Shown: positions 25,615 to 32,860, numbered from the stretch's first letter. The stretch is DNA of 64,000 bases from Mycobacterium sp. Aquia_216 (GCF_026723865.1 NZ_CP113529.1:3348001-3412000), one strand, 5' to 3'. Program-made: numbers and translations. Notes: generated from the sequence alone by a model not told the origin.

Positions 25615-25652
25615 TCCGCGATAATCACTGCTCGCACAGGGATTATCGCGGA
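25615..25652. terminator. Perfect 12-bp hairpin between convergent small genes
   Basis: TCCGCGATAATC and GATTATCGCGGA form a perfect 12-bp stem around a 14-base loop. It stands between the 3' ends of copies A (ends 25474) and B (ends 25675), as a bidirectional terminator would. There is no uridine run, which is common in mycobacteria. Confidence 0.5.
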
Positions 25653-25674
25653 CTCACCTCAACGACTGCTGACC

Positions 25675-25800
25675 CTAAGGCGTAATGACTATACCGGAGC
25701 TGCCTGGGTCGATGGTCACCGGAAATGTGCATCCGGATGCCGTCAGCGCGGTGAAGCCGAGGATCACGGCGACGACAATTTTGCTGCTGAGACGTGACAT
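25675..25800 (-). CDS. Small lipoprotein-like peptide, family copy B (41 aa)
   Basis: Reads MSRLSSKIVVAVILGFTALT-ASGC-TFPVTIDPGSSGIVITP. It matches copy A across the leader and the first seven mature residues (CTFPVTI), then diverges. GGGGG precedes ATG 25798-25800, and the upstream AGACGAAGGGGG resembles AGACGTACGGGGG in copy A. It is convergent with copy A. The predicted product is a lipidated peptide of about 18 residues or a membrane micro-peptide. No known family was recognised. Confidence 0.65.
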   Translation of the reverse strand: MSRLSSKIVVAVILGFTALTASGCTFPVTIDPGSSGIVITP

Positions 25801-26210
25801 GAAATTACCCCCTTCGTCTAAGGGCGTTCTGTTAGCAGAGATCCGTTCCGTTGCCCGAGACACACGTACAATACGATGGCAAAGCTCATGATCACGAGCG
25901 TTTTCACGAAAATCGGCACAAGATTTTTTGGCTCGATGCATTCAATCGGTACGATTCCCGCCTATCTGTCAGGGAACTGGTATGCGCAGCTGAAACACAC
26001 TGAGGTGCAACACTTTTCAAATCAAGATCAACGGGAATTTGGTTGCTGCAAGGGGATGCAGGCCGGGCTACCGGGCGAATGTCAGGGCGAACCCACCCAT
26101 GTGTCCGCGGCTGCAAGGTCCCGAGTCGCTGATGTTGCCCACCATTGGAGCGAGCTGACGGTGCGCGTCGCGAGGGCTTTGCCAACCGGTTTCGCGTCGA
26201 CCAACATCCG
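25801..26210. other. Gene-free, relatively AT-rich stretch
   Basis: Contains the leader of copy B and otherwise no open frame with coding character on either strand. Base composition is more AT-rich than the flanking backbone (for example the run near 25900-26040), consistent with acquired DNA. No repeat or tRNA was recognised. Confidence 0.5.
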
Positions 26211-26384
26211 CTAGCGCCAGTGCGGGGGTACTTCGCTGCCCGGGCAGTCTCCGTATCGGCAGTTCACGTCGCGCACCCGCCTTCCGATGACGTTGCCGCC
26301 GGCGTCGTAGATGTATTCGACCGTGGCTTCGGCTGTCCGTCGGCAGTGCGGGCAGGTTTCCATTTCAGTTTTGAACCGCGACAT
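26211..26384 (-). CDS. Small zinc-ribbon protein (57 aa)
   Basis: Starts MSRFKTEMETCPHCRRTAEA and ends NCRYGDCPGSEVPPHWR. Cys11/Cys14 and Cys42/Cys47 form a likely zinc ribbon (CxxC...CxxxxC). ATG 26382-26384 is used. It may be a nucleic-acid or protein-binding micro-protein. No functional neighbour is evident; it sits next to an IS3 relic in the accessory segment. Confidence 0.5.
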   Translation of the reverse strand: MSRFKTEMETCPHCRRTAEATVEYIYDAGGNVIGRRVRDVNCRYGDCPGSEVPPHWR

Positions 26385-26601
26385 CAGTTCGCCCTCCGTC
26401 GATCGACGCGCTCCCGGCACCATCATCAGTAATGATGGTCGCAGATCGCTGCGCCCCTGGAGATCTCCACGGCTTACGCCGACGGGAAGGCCGCCATTCG
26501 TCGGGTCCGGGCCGGCCTGACCCCGATCGGTTGATCCAGGGTGTATCAGGGTCTTGCGGCCGCCGTTGTGGCCAGCAGTGCAGTGGCCGACTGGTCGGCG
26601 G

Positions 26602-26826
26602 GTCAGGTTGCACTTCATCCCGCCCGGCGAGCCGTGGCGCAACGGCTACGTCGAATCCGAGTCCCGCACACGCGATGAATGCCTCACCATGACAAGCTTC
26701 TGGGCACTGGCCCAGGCCCGAGTGGTCATCAGGGACTGGAAACACGACTACAACCACCACCACCACCGGCAGTCATCGCTGGGCTATCAACCGCGGGCCC
26801 GCTACGCTGCCCACCTGCACCCACGA
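26602..26826 (+). pseudogene. IS3-family transposase relic (C-terminal part of OrfB)
   Basis: In one frame the sequence reads HFIPPGEPWRNGYVESESRT, DECLTMTSFWALAQARVVI and DYNHHHHRQSSLGYQPRARY, which is the end of the DDE integrase domain of IS3/IS1137-like OrfB including the final Glu. The upstream catalytic half, OrfA and the terminal inverted repeats are missing. It marks past insertion-element activity in the accessory segment. Confidence 0.8.
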
Positions 26827-26930
26827 ATGAACGACTTTCGCGCGCCGTGGACCAGTTCACGGGGCCGGTCAGGGCCGAATGTGAGCCAGACGGGCAGGTG
26901 GACGACGCAACGCACGGCGCCGTCGGCCGA

Positions 26931-27500
26931 CTACGCGCGGGCCGCCGAAGGTTCTCGGCGCAACAGGAAATAATAGGGGTATGGCATGCCGGGGTAGTCC
27001 ATCAGGCCAAGGACGGTGTGGTCGTCGAGCTTTCGGAAGACATCGGTGACGGGCTTGTCGAGGTAACGCATCGCCGCGGTGCGCACACCTCGGTACTCGA
27101 TCGTTTGCAGCTGCGCACCATAGGTTGCAGTGCTGACGACTGGGCTCAAGAGCGACATCAGTTGTGGCGCAACATGTTGCAATACTGATGGCGTAGGCGG
27201 TGGTGAGGTCAGCATCCACAGTCGAACCAGACGCGGGTTCATCGGGAAGACGCGCCCGCGGGAGTCACGGACCAGCACCGGATGGACTCGATCAGCGGCG
27301 TCGAACTGCTTGCCGTACCAAGCCACTTTGGCGAGAACGCCGTCGAGTGGGTGACCGGTGGACACTTCCCATCCTTGCCAGCGCCCTCGCATTTCGGTTT
27401 CGTCGATAGAAGGCAGCTCATCGAAGTGTGCGAGGGCATCAGCAGCGGACAGCCGCGGGGGATGTCCGCCGTCGATGGCATCGAGTAACGGTGACGTCAC
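26931..27500 (-). CDS. GXWXG/DUF4334 domain protein
   Basis: A 189-residue protein. The GXWXG motif appears in MRGRWQGWEVSTGHPLDG near residue 38, and the second half (YRGVRTAAMRYLDKPVTDVF, then GLMDYPGMPYPYYFLLRRE) matches DUF4334. GTG 27498-27500 starts four bases inside the upstream oxygenase gene (GTGA overlap), so the pair is translationally coupled. Role unknown; probably works with the MpaB-like oxygenase. Confidence 0.78.
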   Translation of the reverse strand: MTSPLLDAIDGGHPPRLSAADALAHFDELPSIDETEMRGRWQGWEVSTGHPLDGVLAKVAWYGKQFDAADRVHPVLVRDSRGRVFPMNPRLVRLWMLTSPPPTPSVLQHVAPQLMSLLSPVVSTATYGAQLQTIEYRGVRTAAMRYLDKPVTDVFRKLDDHTVLGLMDYPGMPYPYYFLLRREPSAARA

Positions 27501-28552
27501 CGGTTCCCGTCCGCCAATGCCAATGCCCGGGCCTGGTCCACGGCAGCGACGTTGTCCGCGCCAATAAGTGCGCTCCGCAACGATCGACCCAGCACGCAAG
27601 TCTGCAGCACCGCGAACAGGGGCAGGCCGAGCAGCCGGCAGATCGCCAAGAACGGGTCTGCGATCCGGGGAATTCCGTTGAGGCGCCGTGATGGTGCGGG
27701 CAGCGCCGCGGCGGCCAAGACCGCCGAACCCATCAAGCTCACGTCGGCGACGAGTCGACGCAGATCGGCCAGGCCGGCAGGTCTGAGCAGAGCGGTCGCG
27801 GTGCGGCGCTGCGCCCGTCTCCATCCCTTGCGGGAGGTGAATTTCCCCGACACCGAGGCGTAGTAGTCGGCCAGTTCATGCGTGTTCGAGGGCGCCTGTG
27901 CGCGCGGAACCCCCATGAGGACAGCCAATTCGACCATCTCGGCCAGATATTGGTCGCGCAGAGCGGGCGACAACCGGCGGGGCGGGGTGATGCCGGAAAA
28001 TGCAAAATTTTCGTAGGCCAGCAGTCCGGCGTGGGTGATGGTCACCGCGGCGAACAACATGGTGGCCGGATCTGTAGCGGCATAAGACGCACCGTTGTCG
28101 GCGCTGGTACCCCGCATGGGACGGTGATAGTCGAAGAGTCTCCGGGCGCAGTCCTGTGCGCTGCGCCGGTCACCGAACAGGATCGGCAACGGCACCGCGA
28201 CGGTGCGCCCAATACGGTCATGGAAGCGACCGCCCTGGCCCAGAACAGATCCGCGCTGGCGCCTGGAGTTCGTCGGGAACAGCGGATCGTGATCGATAAG
28301 CACCGACTGAAAGTCCACGTGCGGCGCCTCCAGCAGGTTGGTGATCTGCGCGATCATCAGGGTCACCGCCGGTGCGCTCAGCACTGTCCACGCCATCGAG
28401 TTCGGACCGAAGTACCCGCGGTCGGGTGCCTGTGGGTCACTCGCCCACACGACCGCATGGTTGCCAGGAGCGGCACCGAGATCACTCGCCGTCGACGCTG
28501 GATCACCGATCGCCGCGGGTTCGCACCCGAGCGCCCTACCAGACACATCCAT
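27497..28552 (-). CDS. MpaB-like oxygenase (DUF2236 family)
   Basis: A 351-residue DUF2236 protein, related to latex-clearing protein and fungal MpaB, which use haem to cleave hydrocarbon chains. Conserved features are RIGRTVAVPLPILFGDRR, RLFDYHRPMRG (the family His) near residue 142 and YAATDPATMLFAAV near 157. Its start codon lies inside a perfect 38-bp palindrome, so a regulator bound there would block it. It forms an operon tetR-mpaB-GXWXG. Confidence 0.8.
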   Translation of the reverse strand: MDVSGRALGCEPAAIGDPASTASDLGAAPGNHAVVWASDPQAPDRGYFGPNSMAWTVLSAPAVTLMIAQITNLLEAPHVDFQSVLIDHDPLFPTNSRRQRGSVLGQGGRFHDRIGRTVAVPLPILFGDRRSAQDCARRLFDYHRPMRGTSADNGASYAATDPATMLFAAVTITHAGLLAYENFAFSGITPPRRLSPALRDQYLAEMVELAVLMGVPRAQAPSNTHELADYYASVSGKFTSRKGWRRAQRRTATALLRPAGLADLRRLVADVSLMGSAVLAAAALPAPSRRLNGIPRIADPFLAICRLLGLPLFAVLQTCVLGRSLRSALIGADNVAAVDQARALALADGNR

Positions 28553-28580
28553 AGGAAACGATTGTTTCCTATGGATGTGT
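28543..28580. promoter_or_regulatory. Perfect 38-bp palindrome over the mpaB-like start codon (TetR operator)
   Basis: Arms ACACATCCATAGGAAAC (28543-28559) and its exact complement at 28564-28580 flank the centre GATT. The ATG of the oxygenase gene (28550-28552) is inside the left arm. It lies in the 33-bp gap after the tetR gene, so it is the natural operator for that TetR and could also act as an mRNA hairpin. Confidence 0.7.
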
Positions 28581-28585
28581 AAGTG

Positions 28586-29227
28586 TCAACGCAGCGGATC
28601 TGGACGCGACAACGCCAAGAGGGCCAGTGAGACATCAGTGCAATAGCTGACCAAGGCGTGGCGCGAGATCGCGGCAGGATCAGCTAACCAGTCGGCGAAG
28701 ACCATGCTAAGCGCGCCGGAGAGCGCGCTGGTCTCCATACGCGCACGCTCGGCACCCACGTCGGGGACAACACCATTATCGAGGACCTGCCGCACGGTCT
28801 CGATGAACGCCGGAAGCGTTTTCGCCGCTTTGGTGCGCAACACCTCATTGGACAACGCCTCGACAAAGACGATTCGGCCACATGCCGGCGTATCCAATAA
28901 GAAACCCGCTGCAGCGTCCAATCCCTCCCAGACTCGCGTCCTCAGTGGCCTCTCGCCAGCAGCATCGGTGCGCGCTGCGACCGCGGCCAGCAACTGACCA
29001 ACAGCGAAGTCGTACACTGCTCCCAACAGCGCCTCGATATCAGGATAGCTCTCGTAGAAGTAACGCTGTCCGACATTCGCGGTCGCACACACCGCACGTA
29101 CCGTCAGCGCAGCCGCCCCCGATCTCCCCACGATGCCGTAACTCGCCACCAACAACCGTTGCTTGCGCTCTACGACGCGCTCGTCGGCAGACGTCCCACG
29201 CCACACCGGACGATCCTCCTCACTCAC
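28586..29227 (-). CDS. TetR-family transcriptional regulator
   Basis: A 213-residue TetR repressor. The HTH lies near residues 28-65 (GAAALTVRAVCATANVGQRYFYESYPDIEALL), followed by a helical ligand-binding domain. GTG 29225-29227 is the start. It is the first gene of the operon with the MpaB-like oxygenase and GXWXG protein and probably binds the 38-bp palindrome between itself and the oxygenase. The inducer is unknown. Confidence 0.85.
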   Translation of the reverse strand: MSEEDRPVWRGTSADERVVERKQRLLVASYGIVGRSGAAALTVRAVCATANVGQRYFYESYPDIEALLGAVYDFAVGQLLAAVAARTDAAGERPLRTRVWEGLDAAAGFLLDTPACGRIVFVEALSNEVLRTKAAKTLPAFIETVRQVLDNGVVPDVGAERARMETSALSGALSMVFADWLADPAAISRHALVSYCTDVSLALLALSRPDPLR

Positions 29228-29668
29228 GCAATCACCCTAGAACCCGTCTCCCGATCCTTGATCTCGATGAGCAACGACAGCCAGAAGGGTCCTGTCACGT
29301 GAGACAGGACCTGAACGCTCTCATTTCTCTACAAACGAGACACCGGGGCCGTAGCCCACACGAGCGGCCAGCCCGCTGAACTAACTACCGCACCCCGTTG
29401 AACGACTCTTGTTTGCCGTGGGCCAATTCACGGAGTCAGCTCCGGCCGCAATTACTCACTGTCCGGCAAACAATGCGCATAGCGCGCCAGCTACGAGTCG
29501 GCCTTACGCATCTCCTCGGCGAACTGCGCACACCCCACACAGCAGGCAGTCAAGCCTGCTGTGTGGGAGCGACGCTTTGAGGAAACTCGCGTTGCCTCGA
29601 ACGGTGCAAACAACTCAACTGACATTTACCCGCGGTGCGCCCACACCCAGTGCGACACGCCGCACGCC
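29228..29668. other. Gene-free stretch with one hairpin
   Basis: No convincing coding frame on either strand. It holds the promoter of tetR at its left edge and a perfect hairpin at 29534-29567. Confidence 0.5.
29534..29567. terminator. Perfect 14-bp GC-rich hairpin
   Basis: CCCACACAGCAGGC and GCCTGCTGTGTGGG form a perfect 14-bp stem with a six-base loop (AGTCAA). It lies about 100 bp beyond the 3' end of small-peptide copy C on the minus strand and could terminate that transcript. No uridine tract follows. Confidence 0.45.
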
Positions 29669-29776
29669 TTACATAGTTACGGTGATCAGCGATAAGACCG
29701 GCGAACATGCTGTCGCCGATGCGGCTGTAAGTCCGAGGATTACAGCGACAGCGAGTTTGCTGGTGATGCCCGACAT
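29669..29776 (-). CDS. Small lipoprotein-like peptide, family copy C (35 aa)
   Basis: Reads MSGITSKLAVAVILGLTAAS-ATAC-SPVLSLITVTM. It has the same pattern as copies A and B (MSxxxSK, VAVILG), but the mature part CSPVLSL matches copy D instead. GGAG precedes ATG 29774-29776 by eight bases. About 165 bp upstream of it are nearly identical to the region upstream of copy D. Predicted lipidated or membrane micro-peptide of unknown role. Confidence 0.6.
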   Translation of the reverse strand: MSGITSKLAVAVILGLTAASATACSPVLSLITVTM

Positions 29777-29945
29777 AACGCACTCCATTCGTCCCGATTG
29801 CCCCCGACTCACCTCAAGCCGGGTCCATGGCGTCAGGAGGCACAAAGAAACGACCGCTCCCGACTCCGAACAACAAGTAGCCGGTATGAAGGCGCCCACC
29901 ATCGCATTCAGACCCGATTCTGCCGGTCCGGATACTAACCCGAAA
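29777..29945. repeat. Duplicated upstream module, copy 1
   Basis: About 165 bp closely matching 30469-30640 in the same orientation. The best-conserved core includes CACAAAGAAACGACCGCTCC and GAAGGCGCCCACC. It forms the promoter and leader of small-peptide copy C. Confidence 0.8.
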
Positions 29946-30129
29946 TCTGCAAGTCATACCAGGTTTACCCGTCGGTAACGTGATCGTGTCGCTTTGCGGA
30001 GTCGTGCCGAATGCGCACGAGACTGCTCCAGGATGCGTGCAACCGTCACACCGTCGATGACGCATGCGCCCGGTAGACTATCCGCCGACGGACGAAAAGC
30101 CCGGCAAATATCCCGATTTGGCGTGGCCA

Positions 30130-30232
30130 TCAAAAAGCGGTCAGCGAGAATACCGAGCGCATGCTGAAAACGTTCACGATGCCCAAGCCGAGAATCACGA
30201 AATGTCGGCTTTGCTGGTTAGGCGCCACCCAC
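30130..30232 (-). pseudogene. Decayed fifth copy of the small lipoprotein-like peptide gene
   Basis: On the minus strand the blocks ACCAGCAAA, GTGATTCTCGGCTT, CAGCATG and CGGTATTCTCGCTGACC align in order with copy C. The frame is broken near the start, the ATG is lost, and the lipobox Cys codon is gone; a 22-codon remnant begins VILGLGIVNVFS. It lies between copies C and D, giving a three-unit array. Confidence 0.4.
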
Positions 30233-30366
30233 ACCGCACTCACTGGGTCGCGGTATCCCGGTCCACGTACACGCGGGTGGTCGTCGCCGGCCACACTCGC
30301 CGACGACCACCCGGGCCGAACGCACGCGGAGAATCGACGTCTCGTCTCATCCGCCTGTGTCGAGTC

Positions 30367-30468
30367 TCAAAAAGAAAAGAGCGACAAGACCGGCGAACAC
30401 CCCGATGCCGTCACCGAGGTGAAGCCGAGGATTAAAGCGAAACTGAATTTGCTGGCTGCGCGCGACAT
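30367..30468 (-). CDS. Small lipoprotein-like peptide, family copy D (33 aa)
   Basis: Reads MSRAASKFSFALILGFTSVT-ASGC-SPVLSLFSF. The leader matches copies A and B (MSR, SK, ILGFT, TASGC), and the mature decapeptide matches copy C (CSPVLSL). A GGAG ribosome site lies seven bases before ATG 30466-30468. It is preceded by the duplicated upstream module. The gene is far shorter than usual calling limits, so it would normally go unannotated. Confidence 0.6.
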   Translation of the reverse strand: MSRAASKFSFALILGFTSVTASGCSPVLSLFSF

Positions 30469-30640
30469 TCGCACTCCATTCGTCCAGTTATCACCCGGCT
30501 CAAGCCAAGCCGGGGCGCGGCGTCAGGAGACACAAAGAAACGACCGCTCCCGACTCCGAACAACAAATAGCCGGCATGAAGGCGCCCACCGCCGCATTCA
30601 GACCCGATTCGGTCGGTGCCGATGATAACCGAGATCCGCT
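30469..30640. repeat. Duplicated upstream module, copy 2
   Basis: Second copy of the module at 29777-29945, directly upstream of small-peptide copy D. Differences are scattered single bases plus a few small indels, so the duplication is recent or under constraint. The remainder up to 30710 holds no gene. Confidence 0.8.
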
Positions 30641-30710
30641 GCGACGCGCCAGATGATACCGATGGGTAATTACTGTGCCCGATTCGCATCCGTGGACAAC
30701 GAAAGACGGA

Positions 30711-31169
30711 TCAGATCAAACCCGTAGCATCAAAAATCCAGGATGTGTCGGTGTTTGCCAATGATTCGAAATGATTCGGTGGCGCAAAGCTGACCAGGCT
30801 ATTCATGTCCCAGTAGTCTTTCCAGATCGCGATCTGGCCATCGACGACTTTATGTACCGTGACGAATCTCAACACGCCCCGTTCCCCTGAGGTGAACGTC
30901 CAGGTTTCGGAGTGCTCGTAAAAAACGTCGGCGCCGTTGGACACCAGCAGGCCGTCGTGGTTCTCGTAACCCGCGAGCGGCTCGAGTCCGATCTTGAGTC
31001 GTTTCACGATGTCTCCGGGGCCACGCGCCGCCAACGCGGGGACCGGCATGTCGACGTAGAGGCAGTCCTCGGCGAGGAACGACGCAACCGCATTCCAGTC
31101 GCGACTGGAAAGCGCCCGCCACAACCCGAGTACGACATCGTCGACCGCGATCATAGAAACTTCTGTCAT
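30711..31169 (-). CDS. SnoaL-like / limonene-epoxide-hydrolase-type protein
   Basis: A 152-residue NTF2-like cone-fold protein. The fold shows in VVLGLWRALSSRDWNAVASFLAEDCLYVDMP and in the later VFYEHSETWTF and AIWKDYWDMNSLV segments. Asp, Arg and Trp residues resemble the LEH/EphG group, so epoxide hydrolysis is possible, though an isomerase or binding role is equally allowed. ATG 31167-31169 is the start. It diverges from the dienelactone hydrolase gene over 66 bp. Confidence 0.7.
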   Translation of the reverse strand: MTEVSMIAVDDVVLGLWRALSSRDWNAVASFLAEDCLYVDMPVPALAARGPGDIVKRLKIGLEPLAGYENHDGLLVSNGADVFYEHSETWTFTSGERGVLRFVTVHKVVDGQIAIWKDYWDMNSLVSFAPPNHFESLANTDTSWIFDATGLI

Positions 31170-31235
31170 ATTGGCAAATAAACTCGCTCGCTGCACACGT
31201 GTCAATAACGCTGCCCCAGGCGGATACTCGCGAAG

Positions 31236-32150
31236 GTGAACCCGCTGCAGCGCTACATCGCCGACGAGATCGCCACCGACCACGTCGACGGCCTGTTGAC
31301 CAGACGCGAAGCCATGCGTCGACTCTCTCTGCTCGGGTTAGGGACCGCGACAGCGACCGCGTTCCTCGCCGCCTGCTCGCCGGCAGAAGAACAGTCCGAA
31401 ACTCCCAAGCCCTCGTCGGCTGCCGAAAGGGCAACTGCCCCAGTGCAACCACCCGGTATGGCGGACACGCTGCCCACATCGCCGATCTCGTGGGCCGGGT
31501 CAGCGGGTCAGTTGCAGGGGGCGTGGGCGCAGGGCGTCAATCCCAAGGGCAGCGTGCTGGTGATCCACGAGAACAAGGGGCTCAACGACTGGGTGCGATC
31601 GGTCGCCGGCCGATTGGCAGGCGCCGGGTATTCGGCGCTCGCCATAGACCTGCTGTCCGCGAAAGGCGGGACAGCCGCGTTCCGGGATCCCGCGGAGGCC
31701 ACCGCGGCGCTGAGTGCCATCGCGCCGGAACAGTTCACCCACGACATGGACTCCGGTGTCGCGGAGCTAAAGCTTCGTGCACCGGGACAGAAGGTGGCCG
31801 TGGTCGGATTTTGCTTCGGCGGGGGACTGGTGTGGCAACTGCTGGCCGCCGGCGCGCTGGGAGTCTCGGCCGCGGTCCCGTTCTATGGACCGTTTCCGCC
31901 CAACCCCGACTTCACCGGGTCCAAGGCCGCTGTGCTGGCCATCTATGGCGCCCTGGACACCAGGGTCACCGGCTCACAGGCCACGGCCAAAGCCGCTCTC
32001 GATCGGTTCGGGCAGGTCAACGAGGTGGTAGTCGAGCCCAACGCGGATCACGCCTTCTTCAACGACACCGGCCCCCGCTACAACGCCACCGCCGCGGCCG
32101 ACGCCTGGCAGCGCATGTTGGACTGGTTGAATCGCTACCTCACTCGATGA
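31236..32150 (+). CDS. Dienelactone hydrolase family lipoprotein
   Basis: A 304-residue secreted alpha/beta hydrolase. The N-terminus has RREAMRRLSLLGLG, a twin-arginine-type signal, and the lipobox LAAC with Cys47, so it is exported folded and anchored to the membrane. The catalytic triad is Cys193 in GFCFGGG, Asp241 in GALDTRV and His272 in ADHAFF. GTG 31236 is the start. The natural ester or lactone substrate is unknown. It closes the accessory segment before the cyp140 relic. Confidence 0.87.
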   Translation: MNPLQRYIADEIATDHVDGLLTRREAMRRLSLLGLGTATATAFLAACSPAEEQSETPKPSSAAERATAPVQPPGMADTLPTSPISWAGSAGQLQGAWAQGVNPKGSVLVIHENKGLNDWVRSVAGRLAGAGYSALAIDLLSAKGGTAAFRDPAEATAALSAIAPEQFTHDMDSGVAELKLRAPGQKVAVVGFCFGGGLVWQLLAAGALGVSAAVPFYGPFPPNPDFTGSKAAVLAIYGALDTRVTGSQATAKAALDRFGQVNEVVVEPNADHAFFNDTGPRYNATAAADAWQRMLDWLNRYLTR

Positions 32151-32177
32151 CTCGCCAGCGATCGCGGCGACGAGGCC

Positions 32178-32434
32178 CTAGACGTCGGCGGGAGCCATCG
32201 ACCGCGCCCGGCCGAGCGCAACCGGAAGGCTCGACCAACCCCGCAGCACCCGGGTATTTCGCCGCATCCCGGCACCAGCCGCAGCGGATGCAGGAGGTCG
32301 TCGCGCGCGACGCAGAACGGCACCGGGTCGTCGGCCACCGCGGGGTCGGCGATCAGCTTGGCCTGCATGTCAGCCCGCCGGACCCCGATCGTCGCGACGC
32401 CCCGGATGAACCCGTGCATCGCGAGCCAGTGCAA
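32178..32434 (-). pseudogene. cyp140 relic (P450 reduced to its two ends)
   Basis: The first part reads LHWLAMHGFIRGVATIGVRR and LIADPAVADDPVPF, which is the N-terminus of CYP140 as I remember it from M. tuberculosis (Rv1880c). After a short LLHPLR scrap the frame shifts and the end reads RRNTRVLRGWSSLPVALGRA before a TAG, the CYP140 C-terminus. About 350 residues, including the I-helix and the haem Cys loop, are deleted. It sits next to lppE, the place of cyp140 in M. tuberculosis. Confidence 0.85.
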
Positions 32435-32443
32435 CGGGCCTTC

Positions 32444-32860
32444 TCAGCACTCCGCGGTGATCTTGAAGTCCGTCGTGATGACCTTGTCGGGGTTGCTGCT
32501 GTTGATGCCGTAGGCGCTGCCGGTGATCGTGTACGCGCTGTTGTTCACGTCGACGTGAGCCTCGCCTACCCCGCCCTGCCAGAAGCTTCCGGTGAAGCCG
32601 TCGATATTGCGGATCTTGACCCATTGGGGGATGGCCCGAGAAGCGCTGAGCAGCACCACCGCTTCAACCTGGCCGTCACGGTCGCGGATATCGATGGTCC
32701 GGTAAGACTGCACCTGGCTGCATGCGGGCGGACGCGCCGGATGGCTGGCTCCGTCGATGGTCAGGCGCGCGGCGGCTCGCGGCGTCGTCTGCGGTTCCGC
32801 ACAGCCCGCGACGCTGGCGGCTAGGGCAAACGCGACCGCGACCGACCTGTAGTGCACCAC
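32444..32860 (-). CDS. lppE: Lipoprotein LppE (LpqH-related)
   Basis: A 138-residue lipoprotein with signal VHYRSVAVAFALAASVAGC (lipobox VAGC, Cys20). The mature part has ARLTIDGASH, ACSQVQSYRTIDI and IPQWVKIRNIDGFTGSFWQG, closely similar to M. tuberculosis LppE (Rv1881c) from memory, and related to the 19-kDa LpqH family. It is located on the outer face of the plasma membrane. It is 9 bp downstream of the SDR gene and likely cotranscribed. Confidence 0.9.
   Translation of the reverse strand: MVHYRSVAVAFALAASVAGCAEPQTTPRAAARLTIDGASHPARPPACSQVQSYRTIDIRDRDGQVEAVVLLSASRAIPQWVKIRNIDGFTGSFWQGGVGEAHVDVNNSAYTITGSAYGINSSNPDKVITTDFKITAEC

Noticed and set aside
29325..29400. tRNA-like segment on the minus strand (GTTAGTTCAGCGGGC...)
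   Set aside because: A D-arm-like stretch is present, but no T-arm GGTTCGA-type sequence, anticodon stem or acceptor pairing could be found.
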